Below the pieces are notes generated by a model that was given only the letters and a program-made list of their open reading frames with translations, made no database searches and had not been told where the DNA came from. This document shows, piece by piece, positions 1 to 7,035 of a stretch of 20,142 nt of DNA (position 1 is the stretch's first letter; each line of letters begins with the position of its first letter). The position numbers were made by a program, and so were the translations under genes. The stretch is from WOZL01 sp041678645 (GTDB lineage Bacteria; Patescibacteriota; Dojkabacteria; SC72), in contig JBAYNT010000006.1 of assembly GCA_041678645.1 (NCBI GenBank), forward strand, positions 1 to 20,142, written 5' to 3'.

Positions 1-28
1 ATATGTACATTATACATATATTTAAGAG

Positions 29-53
29 TCAAAAGAGGAAGGTGGGCTTTTGA
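29..53. repeat. Short inverted repeat upstream of valS
   Basis: TCAAAAG (29-35) and CTTTTGA (47-53) form a 7-bp perfect inverted repeat with an 11-base loop. A second inverted repeat, ATATGTA/TACATAT, occupies bases 1-19 at the window edge. They could be the end of an upstream transcription unit or an operator before the valS promoter. There is no clean T-run on either side, so a terminator call is weak. Confidence 0.3.
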
Positions 54-84
54 AGTTAGAGATGATAGCATATTTAGAGGTTTT

Positions 85-114
85 TTGTAAGGCAGACGTT
101 TTAACTGATATAAT
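85..114 (+). promoter_or_regulatory. Extended -10 promoter of valS
   Basis: TGATATAAT (106-114) is an extended -10 with a consensus TATAAT at 109-114. TTGTAA at 85-90 is a possible -35 with an 18-base spacer. Transcription should start near 121, giving a leader of about 26 bases before the ATG at 147. That leader has no Shine-Dalgarno. valS is therefore the one clear exception in this window to the close -10/ATG spacing seen at other genes. Confidence 0.6.
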
Positions 115-146
115 AATCTTAATATTTCATTGTTAAGCATATAAAT

Positions 147-2324
147 ATGAAAGAATTACCAAAAGCGTACGAAAGCAATATAGAAAAAGAAACATATAGA
201 AGATGGGAGGAAGCGGGCCTGTTTAATCCAGACAATATGCAGACATATCTAGAAGAGAGTGGCTATACAGTTAAAAAACCATTCACAATTGCCTTGCCAC
301 CACCAAATGCCAACGGGAACTTACACCTAGGACATATGTGTGGATATTCATTCCATGATGCAATTGGAAGATATATGAGAATGACAGGGCATCCTACTCT
401 ACTTCTACCAGGTAAAGATCATGCTGGGATACAAACAGAAACAGCATTTAGTAAAAAATTACAAAAAGAGGGTAAGAGTAAATGGGATTTAGGGAGGGAA
501 GAATTTTACAAACAGTGCTATGACTTCTCTATGGTAAATGCAGAAAATGCTAGAGCACAAGAAAAGAATATTGGCTTAAGTGCAGATTACAGTAGAGAAC
601 TTTTTACACTAGATCCTAAGCTCACAGAAATAGTATATGAGACCTTCTACAAGATGCATGAAGACGGGTTAGTATATAGGGATAAGAGAATAATAAATTA
701 CTGTCCAGAATGTAAAACGGCGTTAGCAGATATAGATACGGAGCACGAGGAAAGGAGAGGAATATTTGCGTATATTAAGTACCCATTAGTAGATAGTAAG
801 GAATATATAACAGTAGCAACTACTAGGCCAGAGACAATGTTGGGGGATACTGCAGTAGCAGTAAACCCAGAAGATAAAAGGTACAAAGGATATGTTGGTA
901 AAAAGGTTTTATTACCAATTGCCAATAGGGAAATACCAATAATCGCTGATGAGGAAGTAGATATGGAAAAAGGTACAGGTGCCGTTAAAGTAACTCCAGC
1001 TCACTCCCCTATAGATTTTGACCTAGCCCAAAAGCATAATTTAGAGATAATAAATGTAATTGATGAGAATGGGAAAATGGCAGGGGATATACCTGAAAGA
1101 TTTAAGGGTATGGGAACAGTAGAATGCTCTAAGGCCTTGTGTACAGAATTAGATGAGCTAGGGCTATTAGAGAAAATAGAAAATATTAAGCACGAAGTAG
1201 CTGTATGTGAAAGATGTAGGACACCCATAGAGCCAATAATGTCTAATCAGTGGTATGTAGATGTGTCAGGACTAGCAGAGAGAGCATTAGAACAGTTGAA
1301 AGAAGGGAATGTAGGTGTAATACCAGAAGGCCAAGAGAGAGCCCTCGAGCACTTCTATGAGAACATTCAACCTTGGTGTGTATCAAGGCAGCTTTGGTGG
1401 GGGCAAAGGATTCCTGTATGGTACAAAGGGAGTAAAAAGAAATATGACGAAGAGGGTACTGAGATATATCTAGGAGAGAATGCGCCAGATGATAGTGGCC
1501 AATGGGAAGCTGAAACGGATATGTTTGATACATGGTTTAGTTCAGGACAATGGCCATACTCTACTTTGGGCGGTCTGGAGGGGGAAGATTTTAAAAAGTA
1601 CTATCCAACTCAACTAATGATCCATGCTAGGGATATTCTTTTCTGGTGGTCAGCTAGGATGATAATGATGGGGCTGTATAGGACCGATCAAGTACCTTTC
1701 TCTCAGATATTTTTAACAGGTATGATACTTGCTCCTGATGGTTCTAAAATGTCCAAGAGTAAAGGTAATGGTGTAGAGCCAAGTGAAATATTTCAAAGAT
1801 ACGGAGCAGATGCTTTAAGGCTTTGGTATTACTCTGACGCACTACCTGGTAGTAATGCACCATTAAGGGAGGAGAAGATAAAGGGTAATAGGAACTTCAT
1901 TAACAAGATTTGGAATGCTAGTAGGTTCATCATTATGAATATTGATGAGTCTGAGATTTCTGCAATATCTAGGCATGAAGTTGATACCGGCTTAGAGAGG
2001 GTTTTGCAAACCAGAGAGCATATAAAGAATGCTTCTAAGTATATTGAGAGATACCAATTTAATCTTGGGGCAGAAGCTATTAGAGAGTTCTTTTGGCATA
2101 CATTGTGTGATATTTGGATAGAGGAGATTAAGAGTGAGATACAGGGTGAGGAGATTGGTAGTGATATTAGGGTAGAGAAATTGTCAGAGCTTCTTTATGT
2201 GTTAAAAGAGAGTTTAAAGATTATGCATCCATTTGTACCTTTTGTTACAGAGGCGGTGTGGGAAGAATTAGTAAAGCTTGGGTTAGCAGATGGTATGTTA
2301 ATGGAGCAGCAGATAGAACTGTAA
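147..2324 (+). CDS. valS: Valyl-tRNA synthetase, short form
   Basis: Class I aminoacyl-tRNA synthetase that charges tRNA-Val with valine in the cytoplasm. The 725-residue protein has the HIGH-type signature HLGH at residues 60-63 after a PPPN stretch. Zinc-type cysteine pairs sit at C186/C189 and C354/C357. The CP1 editing domain is marked by TTRPETMLGDTAVAVNPE near 225-242 and a later GTGAVKVTPAH motif. KMSKS is at 534-538, followed by the anticodon-binding helical domain (RNFINKIWNASRF). The protein stops soon after that domain, so the usual C-terminal coiled-coil tRNA-binding arm of bacterial ValRS (family usually about 870-950 residues) is absent. The end looks natural: I see no continuation of the arm in another frame after the TAA. 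The start is the first ATG downstream of the promoter. It stands alone on its strand and converges with metG. Confidence 0.95.
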   Translation: MKELPKAYESNIEKETYRRWEEAGLFNPDNMQTYLEESGYTVKKPFTIALPPPNANGNLHLGHMCGYSFHDAIGRYMRMTGHPTLLLPGKDHAGIQTETAFSKKLQKEGKSKWDLGREEFYKQCYDFSMVNAENARAQEKNIGLSADYSRELFTLDPKLTEIVYETFYKMHEDGLVYRDKRIINYCPECKTALADIDTEHEERRGIFAYIKYPLVDSKEYITVATTRPETMLGDTAVAVNPEDKRYKGYVGKKVLLPIANREIPIIADEEVDMEKGTGAVKVTPAHSPIDFDLAQKHNLEIINVIDENGKMAGDIPERFKGMGTVECSKALCTELDELGLLEKIENIKHEVAVCERCRTPIEPIMSNQWYVDVSGLAERALEQLKEGNVGVIPEGQERALEHFYENIQPWCVSRQLWWGQRIPVWYKGSKKKYDEEGTEIYLGENAPDDSGQWEAETDMFDTWFSSGQWPYSTLGGLEGEDFKKYYPTQLMIHARDILFWWSARMIMMGLYRTDQVPFSQIFLTGMILAPDGSKMSKSKGNGVEPSEIFQRYGADALRLWYYSDALPGSNAPLREEKIKGNRNFINKIWNASRFIIMNIDESEISAISRHEVDTGLERVLQTREHIKNASKYIERYQFNLGAEAIREFFWHTLCDIWIEEIKSEIQGEEIGSDIRVEKLSELLYVLKESLKIMHPFVPFVTEAVWEELVKLGLADGMLMEQQIEL

Positions 2325-2358
2325 AAGATTTTAAACGGAAAGAGCTCTGAGAATATGT

Positions 2359-2378
2359 ACCAATAATATTGGTTTTCT
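2359..2378 (+). terminator. Possible weak terminator of valS
   Basis: ACCAAT (2359-2364) pairs with ATTGGT (2368-2373) over a 3-base loop, followed by TTTCT. The stem is short and the T-run poor, so this is only a candidate. It lies 35 bases past the valS stop. Confidence 0.25.
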
Positions 2379-2647
2379 TCCACAGTACTAACTGCCCTTT
2401 CCGTTAACGTACAGAGATTGATCACCACCTTTCTATTCTAATTTGAATAAGAAAAGAAGGGTCTTTCCCATATTTCTCTCCTTTCAGAAATCAATGTCCT
2501 TGTTTTCCGTTACTTCTGCAACAAGGTTTTTGTTTTTCTTTCTGTCCCTTTTTACTCTGTAATCTTGTTGCTTCTTTCTTATTTTTAGTTTTGATATACC
2601 TCCTCTTAGAGAATAGAGAGAAACCACTATAAAAAATAGTATAAGAT

Positions 2648-2674
2648 TAGAAAGTTGTAAAGTTTTTTTACAAC
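2648..2674 (-). terminator. Candidate terminator hairpin downstream of metG
   Basis: On the minus strand GTTGTAAA (2674-2667) pairs with TTTACAAC (2661-2654): an 8-bp perfect stem with a 5-base loop, followed by TTTCT. It lies about 45 bases beyond the metG stop codon. The stem is AU-rich and the U-run broken, so termination strength is uncertain. The same stem exists on the plus strand and could act on valS readthrough. Confidence 0.4.
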
Positions 2675-2718
2675 GTAGAAAGGAAATGATAAACTAAAAG
2701 GTTGCACTCACTCAATTA

Positions 2719-4455
2719 TTACTCAATTTTTTCCCACAAAAGTTCGGGTTCCTGTATAACTCTCCCTGCCTCTATAGGTTGATGGGCCCATGTATCTATG
2801 TTCTTTTCTATAACACCGTTTTCAATTAGTACATCATTAGCATTAAACTCGCCCTTAACATTAAGTAACCCACCTAATTCTTTACAAGCAAGAGGAGTAA
2901 AAGGCCTGAGCAATAGCCTTAACGCATTAACTAACTGTATTGAATTAAACAGTGTATCCTTAGCACCCTGCTCGTCTTCTTTAACACCTACCCAAGGAGC
3001 TCTATCATTAAAATACTTGTTAGCAAAAGCTCCTAACTCTAATATTCTTTCTAAAGACTTAGTAAGCTTAACCTGTTCAATATATTGAGCAACCTCCTCA
3101 AAAGCGTTATCTATTTCTGTCTTAACACTTTCATCCCAATTACCATCAGGAACTTTCTTATCAAACTTTGTATATGTAAAAGTAAGAGTACGATTTATAA
3201 AGTTACCGATGTTGGCAACTAACTCATTATTATTCGTTGTAACCAAATCCTCCCAACTAAACTCCCTATCATGATTTTCTGGAGCAAACCTAGTAAAGAA
3301 AAATCTTGTTAAATCTGTACCATACTTTTCATACATTTCATCGGCAGTAATCATATGATTTTCCCCTTTACTCATCTTCTTGCCATTAAAGAGGAGCATG
3401 CGATTAGAAGGAACATCATATGGAAGATCTAGCTTCTCTCTCCTAGTTTCTCCAGGCAATTTATACTTCTCCCAAAGCTCATCAGAATCATACTTCTCAC
3501 TATATCCCATCAACTCTGCAGGCCAGATTATTGTATGAAACTGTGTGTTACCACCAGCGATAAAGTAGTAATGTTTACAGCTAGGATCTTTCCAGAAATC
3601 TTCCCATTTAGAAGGCTTGCCAATATTTTCCGCCCATTCAATGGCAGCACTAAGATATCCCACTACAGCCTCTATCCATACATATACGACTTTACCTTCC
3701 CAGCCTTCAACTGGTACTGGCACACCAAACTCCATATCTCTTGTGACGGCCCTAGATTTAAGACCTTCCTTTATCCAGCCCTTCGTATACTCTCTTACCC
3801 ATTTCCTCCAATTGCCACTGCTCCCATCTATCCATTCTTCTAATTCCGGTTCTAATTTCTTTAAATCAAGATAGAAGTGCTTTGTTTCTTTAAGTACAGG
3901 AATAGCATCTGAGAGAGTACTCCTTGGATTGATTAGATCCTCAACATCCAGAAATGTTCCACACTCAGGGCATTCATCTCCCCTTGCATTTTCATTTCCA
4001 CACTTAGGACATGTACCCCTTACATACCTATCAGGTAAGAACCTCTCAACCTTAGGATCAAAATACTGCTTAGAGCTATCTTCGTAGATATAGCCTCTCT
4101 CTTTTAATACCAAAAAAACATTTTGTACAACCTCTTCATGATTTTTTGTTGTTGTTGAGGTGTAATTCTCATATATCAAACCCAAATTTTTATATGTATC
4201 TAATATGTCCCTATGAGATTTAGCGACCAATTCTTCAGGGGTAATCTTTTCTTCTTCAGCCTTAAAAAGTATTGGTGTCCCATGACTGTCACTACCAGAA
4301 ACCATTAGAACAGAATTACCTTTCAACCTGTGATATCTAGCAAAAACATCGCAAGCGATATATTGTCCTGCCAAGTGCCCAATGTGGATTTTTCCTGATG
4401 CATACGGCCAAGAGACACCTATGAATATTTTTTGGGGGTTTAGATTTGTTGTCAT
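2719..4455 (-). CDS. metG: Methionyl-tRNA synthetase
   Basis: Charges initiator and elongator tRNA-Met with methionine in the cytoplasm. In the 578-residue protein the class I HIGH motif is at 24-27 within WPYASGKIHIGH. The connective-peptide zinc knuckle has C149/C152 and C162/C165. The WIEA motif and the C-terminal anticodon-binding helices follow. There is no C-terminal EMAP/Trbp111 tRNA-binding domain. Two signature positions vary: the KMSKS loop reads KMSKG (360-364), and the usual GKDN-FHT segment near 300-308 reads GGNT-FHT. The rest of the core looks intact, so I infer an active enzyme. The start at 4455 is supported by an extended -10 promoter ending nine bases upstream, which leaves almost no leader. 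It is divergent from the PilN-like gene and convergent with valS. Confidence 0.95.
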   Translation of the reverse strand: MTTNLNPQKIFIGVSWPYASGKIHIGHLAGQYIACDVFARYHRLKGNSVLMVSGSDSHGTPILFKAEEEKITPEELVAKSHRDILDTYKNLGLIYENYTSTTTKNHEEVVQNVFLVLKERGYIYEDSSKQYFDPKVERFLPDRYVRGTCPKCGNENARGDECPECGTFLDVEDLINPRSTLSDAIPVLKETKHFYLDLKKLEPELEEWIDGSSGNWRKWVREYTKGWIKEGLKSRAVTRDMEFGVPVPVEGWEGKVVYVWIEAVVGYLSAAIEWAENIGKPSKWEDFWKDPSCKHYYFIAGGNTQFHTIIWPAELMGYSEKYDSDELWEKYKLPGETRREKLDLPYDVPSNRMLLFNGKKMSKGENHMITADEMYEKYGTDLTRFFFTRFAPENHDREFSWEDLVTTNNNELVANIGNFINRTLTFTYTKFDKKVPDGNWDESVKTEIDNAFEEVAQYIEQVKLTKSLERILELGAFANKYFNDRAPWVGVKEDEQGAKDTLFNSIQLVNALRLLLRPFTPLACKELGGLLNVKGEFNANDVLIENGVIEKNIDTWAHQPIEAGRVIQEPELLWEKIE

Positions 4456-4464
4456 TACGCTTGT

Positions 4465-4473
4465 ATTATACCA
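4465..4473 (-). promoter_or_regulatory. Extended -10 promoter of metG (near-leaderless)
   Basis: On the minus strand TGGTATAAT (4473-4465) is a full extended -10. Nine bases separate it from the ATG at 4455, so the mRNA should begin about three bases before the start codon. No good -35 hexamer or Shine-Dalgarno is present. Confidence 0.65.
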
Positions 4474-4503
4474 AAGGATTCAATATACTAGAATACAAAT
4501 AAT

Positions 4504-4509
4504 TATAAG
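4504..4509 (+). promoter_or_regulatory. Possible -10 element of the pil-like operon
   Basis: TATAAG at 4504-4509 ends eight bases before the ATG at 4518. This is the same spacing as the leaderless promoters in the window, but the hexamer is imperfect. TATACT at 4484-4489 is an alternative that would give a leader of about 20 bases. No Shine-Dalgarno is seen. Confidence 0.35.
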
Positions 4510-4517
4510 TACTGCCT

Positions 4518-5075
4518 ATGTTTAGAAAAAAAGATATCCCAAAATCTATAGACTTCTTAAAGCCTGTTACAAGGCCAGATGATATCTGGGCTAATGCATA
4601 TGAGTGGATGTTTCAAGTGGGCAAATATATGCTTATCGTAGTTGAACTTGTAGCCCTTGGAGTATTTGTAGCTCGCTTTGTTGCTGACGAAAAGAACAAT
4701 GACCTGACAAGAAATATAAATGATCAGGTTGCAATACTCTCTGGTGGAAGTTGGCAACAAAACAGCATTACATATGAAAACATCCAAAATCTAATGGGAG
4801 ATGTTTATAGAATAGGTCAAAATCAAAAAATTAATTCTGTGGCGATAAACGAGATAAGAGATGGGGTCCCGTATGGTCTAGAAGTGAAAAACTTTTCTTT
4901 TAACAATAAGAGAATATCACTAAATCTCCAGACCACAGACTTTAAGGCCTTTAAAGATTATGAATCAGCTATAAAAAACAATCCTAATTACGAAAATGTA
5001 ACTTTTAATACAACTAAAAACGATGAGGTGTTTGATATCAGAGTAAGTTTTGTAATATCAGGTACTAATGGCTAA
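4518..5075 (+). CDS. PilN-like type IV pilus assembly membrane protein
   Basis: This 185-residue protein has a short cytoplasmic N-terminus, one membrane helix (about residues 34-56) and a C-terminal extracytoplasmic ferredoxin-like region of alternating strands and helices. This is the PilN plan. PilN pairs with PilO in the inner-membrane alignment complex of type IV pili and normally binds PilM through its N-terminus. The assignment rests on topology, size and the following PilO-like gene rather than on a strong motif, and no pilM is present upstream (metG is there, on the other strand). It overlaps the next gene by eight bases. A related GspL/M-type secretion protein is an alternative. Confidence 0.6.
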   Translation: MFRKKDIPKSIDFLKPVTRPDDIWANAYEWMFQVGKYMLIVVELVALGVFVARFVADEKNNDLTRNINDQVAILSGGSWQQNSITYENIQNLMGDVYRIGQNQKINSVAINEIRDGVPYGLEVKNFSFNNKRISLNLQTTDFKAFKDYESAIKNNPNYENVTFNTTKNDEVFDIRVSFVISGTNG

Positions 5076-5700
5076 TACACAGGAAAGAAAACAATTGAGA
5101 TATCTTAAATTTCTCACAGAATCTCCAAGCGAGAAGACGATGTACTACCTTGTAGCCTTTACGATATTTATGTCTATACTTTTAATTGCTTTTGCTATTA
5201 GACCAACGATTTTGACTATAAGTAGGATTAATGGAGAAATAAAAGAGAAAAAGAGAATTAGTGAAGCGCTTACTAATAAAATAAGTGTCATGACTAAATT
5301 GGATGAACAGTATATAGAATTTAGTGAGAATTTAGATTCATTACAATTGATTTTTCCAACATCTGGAAACTTTAGCCTATTTCTATCTAACATAGAAGCG
5401 GTAGTCTCTAGAAACGGCTTTGTGCTAAAGGGGCTTAGCTTTTCTGAGTATGACAAAGATCTTTACGATATAAACTCTACGGTCCTCTCTCCATGGGCTG
5501 TACAGATGTCAGTACTGGGGCCTGAGAGCAATATAAACAACCTCTTTAAAGATTTGGAAGCTATGCCCATGTATCCAGTTATTGACAGGTTCACATACGG
5601 GCAAAGTGAGGAGGAAGGTGGGAAAAGTTTCTCCCTTTTAATGAGAATATATCATGTAGAGAATAATAATTTTTATAGTAACAAAAATGAGTTTGATTAA
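5068..5700 (+). CDS. PilO-like type IV pilus assembly membrane protein
   Basis: The 210-residue protein has a basic N-terminus, one membrane helix (about 24-46), a charged coiled-coil stretch (about 50-95) and a compact C-terminal domain. This is the layout of PilO, which dimerises with PilN at the inner membrane. The segment LDSLQLIFPTSGNFSLFLSNIE resembles the PilO region where the coiled coil meets the globular domain. The ATG lies inside the end of the PilN-like gene (eight-base overlap), so translation is probably coupled. It overlaps the following small gene by 14 bases. The family call is based on topology and context. Confidence 0.6.
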   Translation: MANTQERKQLRYLKFLTESPSEKTMYYLVAFTIFMSILLIAFAIRPTILTISRINGEIKEKKRISEALTNKISVMTKLDEQYIEFSENLDSLQLIFPTSGNFSLFLSNIEAVVSRNGFVLKGLSFSEYDKDLYDINSTVLSPWAVQMSVLGPESNINNLFKDLEAMPMYPVIDRFTYGQSEEEGGKSFSLLMRIYHVENNNFYSNKNEFD

Positions 5701-5929
5701 AAGAATTCTTCCAGTATTAATAATCCTTCTAGTAGTAGCTATAGCCTGGGTGGGCTCTTCTGTGTACTTTCAGAGTATAGTTTTAGATATAGATGATAAT
5801 GCGACAAGCTATACAAAACCTATTGATCCTTCTTTTGATACAGAAGCCTTAGAAGCTATAACAGAGCGTACAGATCGAAGTTTCCCTGTCTCTCCGCAAC
5901 AATTCTTAAGACTTAATCAACTAGATTAG
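5687..5929 (+). CDS. Small single-pass membrane protein, third gene of the pil-like operon
   Basis: An 80-residue protein with one N-terminal membrane helix (about residues 7-28) and a roughly 50-residue acidic, polar tail. I do not recognise a family. Its position after PilN-like and PilO-like genes is where pilP often lies, but it has no lipobox cysteine and is much shorter than PilP, so a PilP role is only a guess. It starts inside the PilO-like gene (14-base overlap) and its TAG overlaps the convergent rpoD stop by four bases. The overlaps and the clear helix support it being a real gene. Confidence 0.6.
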   Translation: MSLIKRILPVLIILLVVAIAWVGSSVYFQSIVLDIDDNATSYTKPIDPSFDTEALEAITERTDRSFPVSPQQFLRLNQLD

Positions 5930-7011
5930 AGATCGATATAATCGTCAAGCTGTCTCTTGCTTGATTTCTCTTTGAGCTTTTTGAGGGCCTTTGCTTCTAT
6001 CTGCCTGATTCTTTCTCTAGTAACACCAAATTCTCTTCCCACTTCTTCTAAGGTCCTAGATACTCCATCCTCTAATCCAAACCTTAATTCTAAAACCCTT
6101 CTTTCTCTATCTTGTAACTCGTCCAATACTTCGTGGAGTTGATTTCTTAAGTACTCTGAAGTTGCAAAGTCTTCTGGTGTTTGAGACCAATCATCAGCAA
6201 TAATATCCTGAAGTTTACTATCCTTCTCATCACCAATAGGGGTAGATAAGGATGATGGGTTCTGCTTGATTTTTCTAATCTCTGCAATTTTTCCTACCTC
6301 TATATCCATCTCTTTGGCAATCTCTTCATCCGTAGGTTGCCTACTAAGTTTGATAGTGAGAATCCCTATAACTTTGTTGAACTTATTAATAGTTTCAATC
6401 ATATGTACGGGAACACGAATGGTCCTTGCCTGATCGGCAATAGCACGGGTAATAGCCTGTCTAATCCACCAAGTCGCATAAGTAGAAAACTTAAATCCTT
6501 TATGATAGTCAAACTTTTCTACAGCCTTCATAAGGCCGACATTACCTTCCTGTATTAAATCCAAAAGCTCTAAGCCACTCTTGCTATATTTCTTTGCAAT
6601 ACTTACAACAAGTCTAAGGTTTGCTGTGGTAAGTAGCTGTCTAGCCTCATCGTTATCCTGTTCGATTCTTTTACCAAGTATTACCTCCTCTTCTTTAGTG
6701 AGTAAAGGGATCTTACCTATCTCAAAAAGATACGATCTAATAGCATCAGTAGAGAGGTTAGATTGGATTGTTTTAAGAATTCTAATCTTTTTCTCTAAAG
6801 TCATCGTATTATCAACCTTTACTTCTTCCTCTGGCTCAAGAACCTCTATATCCTCATCTTGAACTCTTTTGAAGATTTCATCGAGTAACTCAATATTATC
6901 TTCAATTGTAGGAAAGGCATCTAATATATCCTCTTGTGAAAGAAACCCTTGCTCCTTACCTCTTTCTACTAATTTCTTAATAGCTTCATCCTTTTTAAAA
7001 CTTTTGGCCAT
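5926..7011 (-). CDS. rpoD: Primary RNA polymerase sigma factor (sigma-70/RpoD)
   Basis: Directs RNA polymerase to housekeeping promoters. In the 361-residue protein, residues 5-50 resemble region 1.1 and region 1.2 is near 88-118. Region 2 (about 124-197) carries the LDLIQEGNVGLMKAVEKFD core and the WWIRQAITRAIADQ -10-reading helix. Region 3.0 has PVHMIET with H203 and E206, the equivalents of the residues that contact the extended -10 in E. coli sigma-70. Region 3.2 follows, then region 4 with its helix-turn-helix near 321-346 (TRERIRQIEAKAL). The open frame extends 53 codons upstream, but that extension is hydrophobic, has no sigma similarity and crosses the neighbouring divergent gene, so I start at 7011. 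A TATAAC hexamer ends nine bases upstream. It converges with the pil-like operon. Confidence 0.95.
   Translation of the reverse strand: MAKSFKKDEAIKKLVERGKEQGFLSQEDILDAFPTIEDNIELLDEIFKRVQDEDIEVLEPEEEVKVDNTMTLEKKIRILKTIQSNLSTDAIRSYLFEIGKIPLLTKEEEVILGKRIEQDNDEARQLLTTANLRLVVSIAKKYSKSGLELLDLIQEGNVGLMKAVEKFDYHKGFKFSTYATWWIRQAITRAIADQARTIRVPVHMIETINKFNKVIGILTIKLSRQPTDEEIAKEMDIEVGKIAEIRKIKQNPSSLSTPIGDEKDSKLQDIIADDWSQTPEDFATSEYLRNQLHEVLDELQDRERRVLELRFGLEDGVSRTLEEVGREFGVTRERIRQIEAKALKKLKEKSSKRQLDDYIDL
5945..5973 (+). terminator. Possible terminator of the pil-like operon inside the rpoD 3' end
   Basis: On the plus strand TCAAGC (5945-5950) and GCTTGA (5959-5964) form a 6-bp stem with an 8-base loop, followed by TTTCTCTTT. 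It lies within the last codons of rpoD. There is no free space between the convergent genes, so a terminator would have to be embedded like this. The stem is short and the call tentative. Confidence 0.3.
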
Positions 7012-7019
7012 TTGGTTTA

Positions 7020-7028
7020 TGTTATAAT
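7020..7028 (+). promoter_or_regulatory. Extended -10 promoter of the zinc-ribbon gene (leaderless)
   Basis: TGTTATAAT (7020-7028) ends seven bases before the ATG at 7036, which puts the predicted transcription start on the start codon itself. It shares the 24-base gap with the rpoD promoter on the other strand, so the two polymerase sites overlap. Confidence 0.7.
7021..7026 (-). promoter_or_regulatory. -10 element of rpoD (near-leaderless)
   Basis: On the minus strand TATAAC (7026-7021) ends nine bases before the rpoD ATG at 7011. It overlaps almost completely with the divergent extended -10 of the zinc-ribbon gene. TATATT at 7036-7031 is an alternative -10 that would give a leader of about 13 bases. 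No Shine-Dalgarno is seen. Confidence 0.45.
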
Positions 7029-7035
7029 TTAATAT

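Larger units (their letters stand above)
2325..2718. other. 394-base convergent gap with hairpins, repeats and SD-like tracts
   Basis: No tRNA, rRNA or conserved protein gene is recognisable. The plus strand is pyrimidine-rich from about 2430 to 2590. TTTCCGTTA occurs twice (2398-2406, 2504-2512), and its inverse AACGGAAA is at 2334-2341. GCAACAAG (2518-2525) pairs with CTTGTTGC (2564-2571) across a 38-base loop. On the minus strand there are three Shine-Dalgarno-like tracts: AGGAGG (2599-2604), GAAAGGAGAG (2476-2485) and AAAGGTGG near 2425-2432. The middle one precedes an ATG at 2471 that opens a 12-residue ORF ending at 2433. The first is followed by a 34-codon basic open stretch with no ATG/GTG/TTG start (it would begin with ATC at 2595). 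It may be an ncRNA, eroded small genes, or chance in polypurine DNA. Confidence 0.5.

Noticed and set aside
2195..2428. 77-codon minus-strand frame starting at a GTG after AAAGGTGG
   Set aside because: More than half of it is antisense to the valS C-terminus and it resembles no protein. I kept the upstream motif only as part of the gap observation.
2325..2718. tRNA, RNase P RNA, tmRNA or 6S RNA in the convergent gap
   Set aside because: No T-loop GTTCRA-type sequence, CCA end, or conserved core of these RNAs could be found on either strand.
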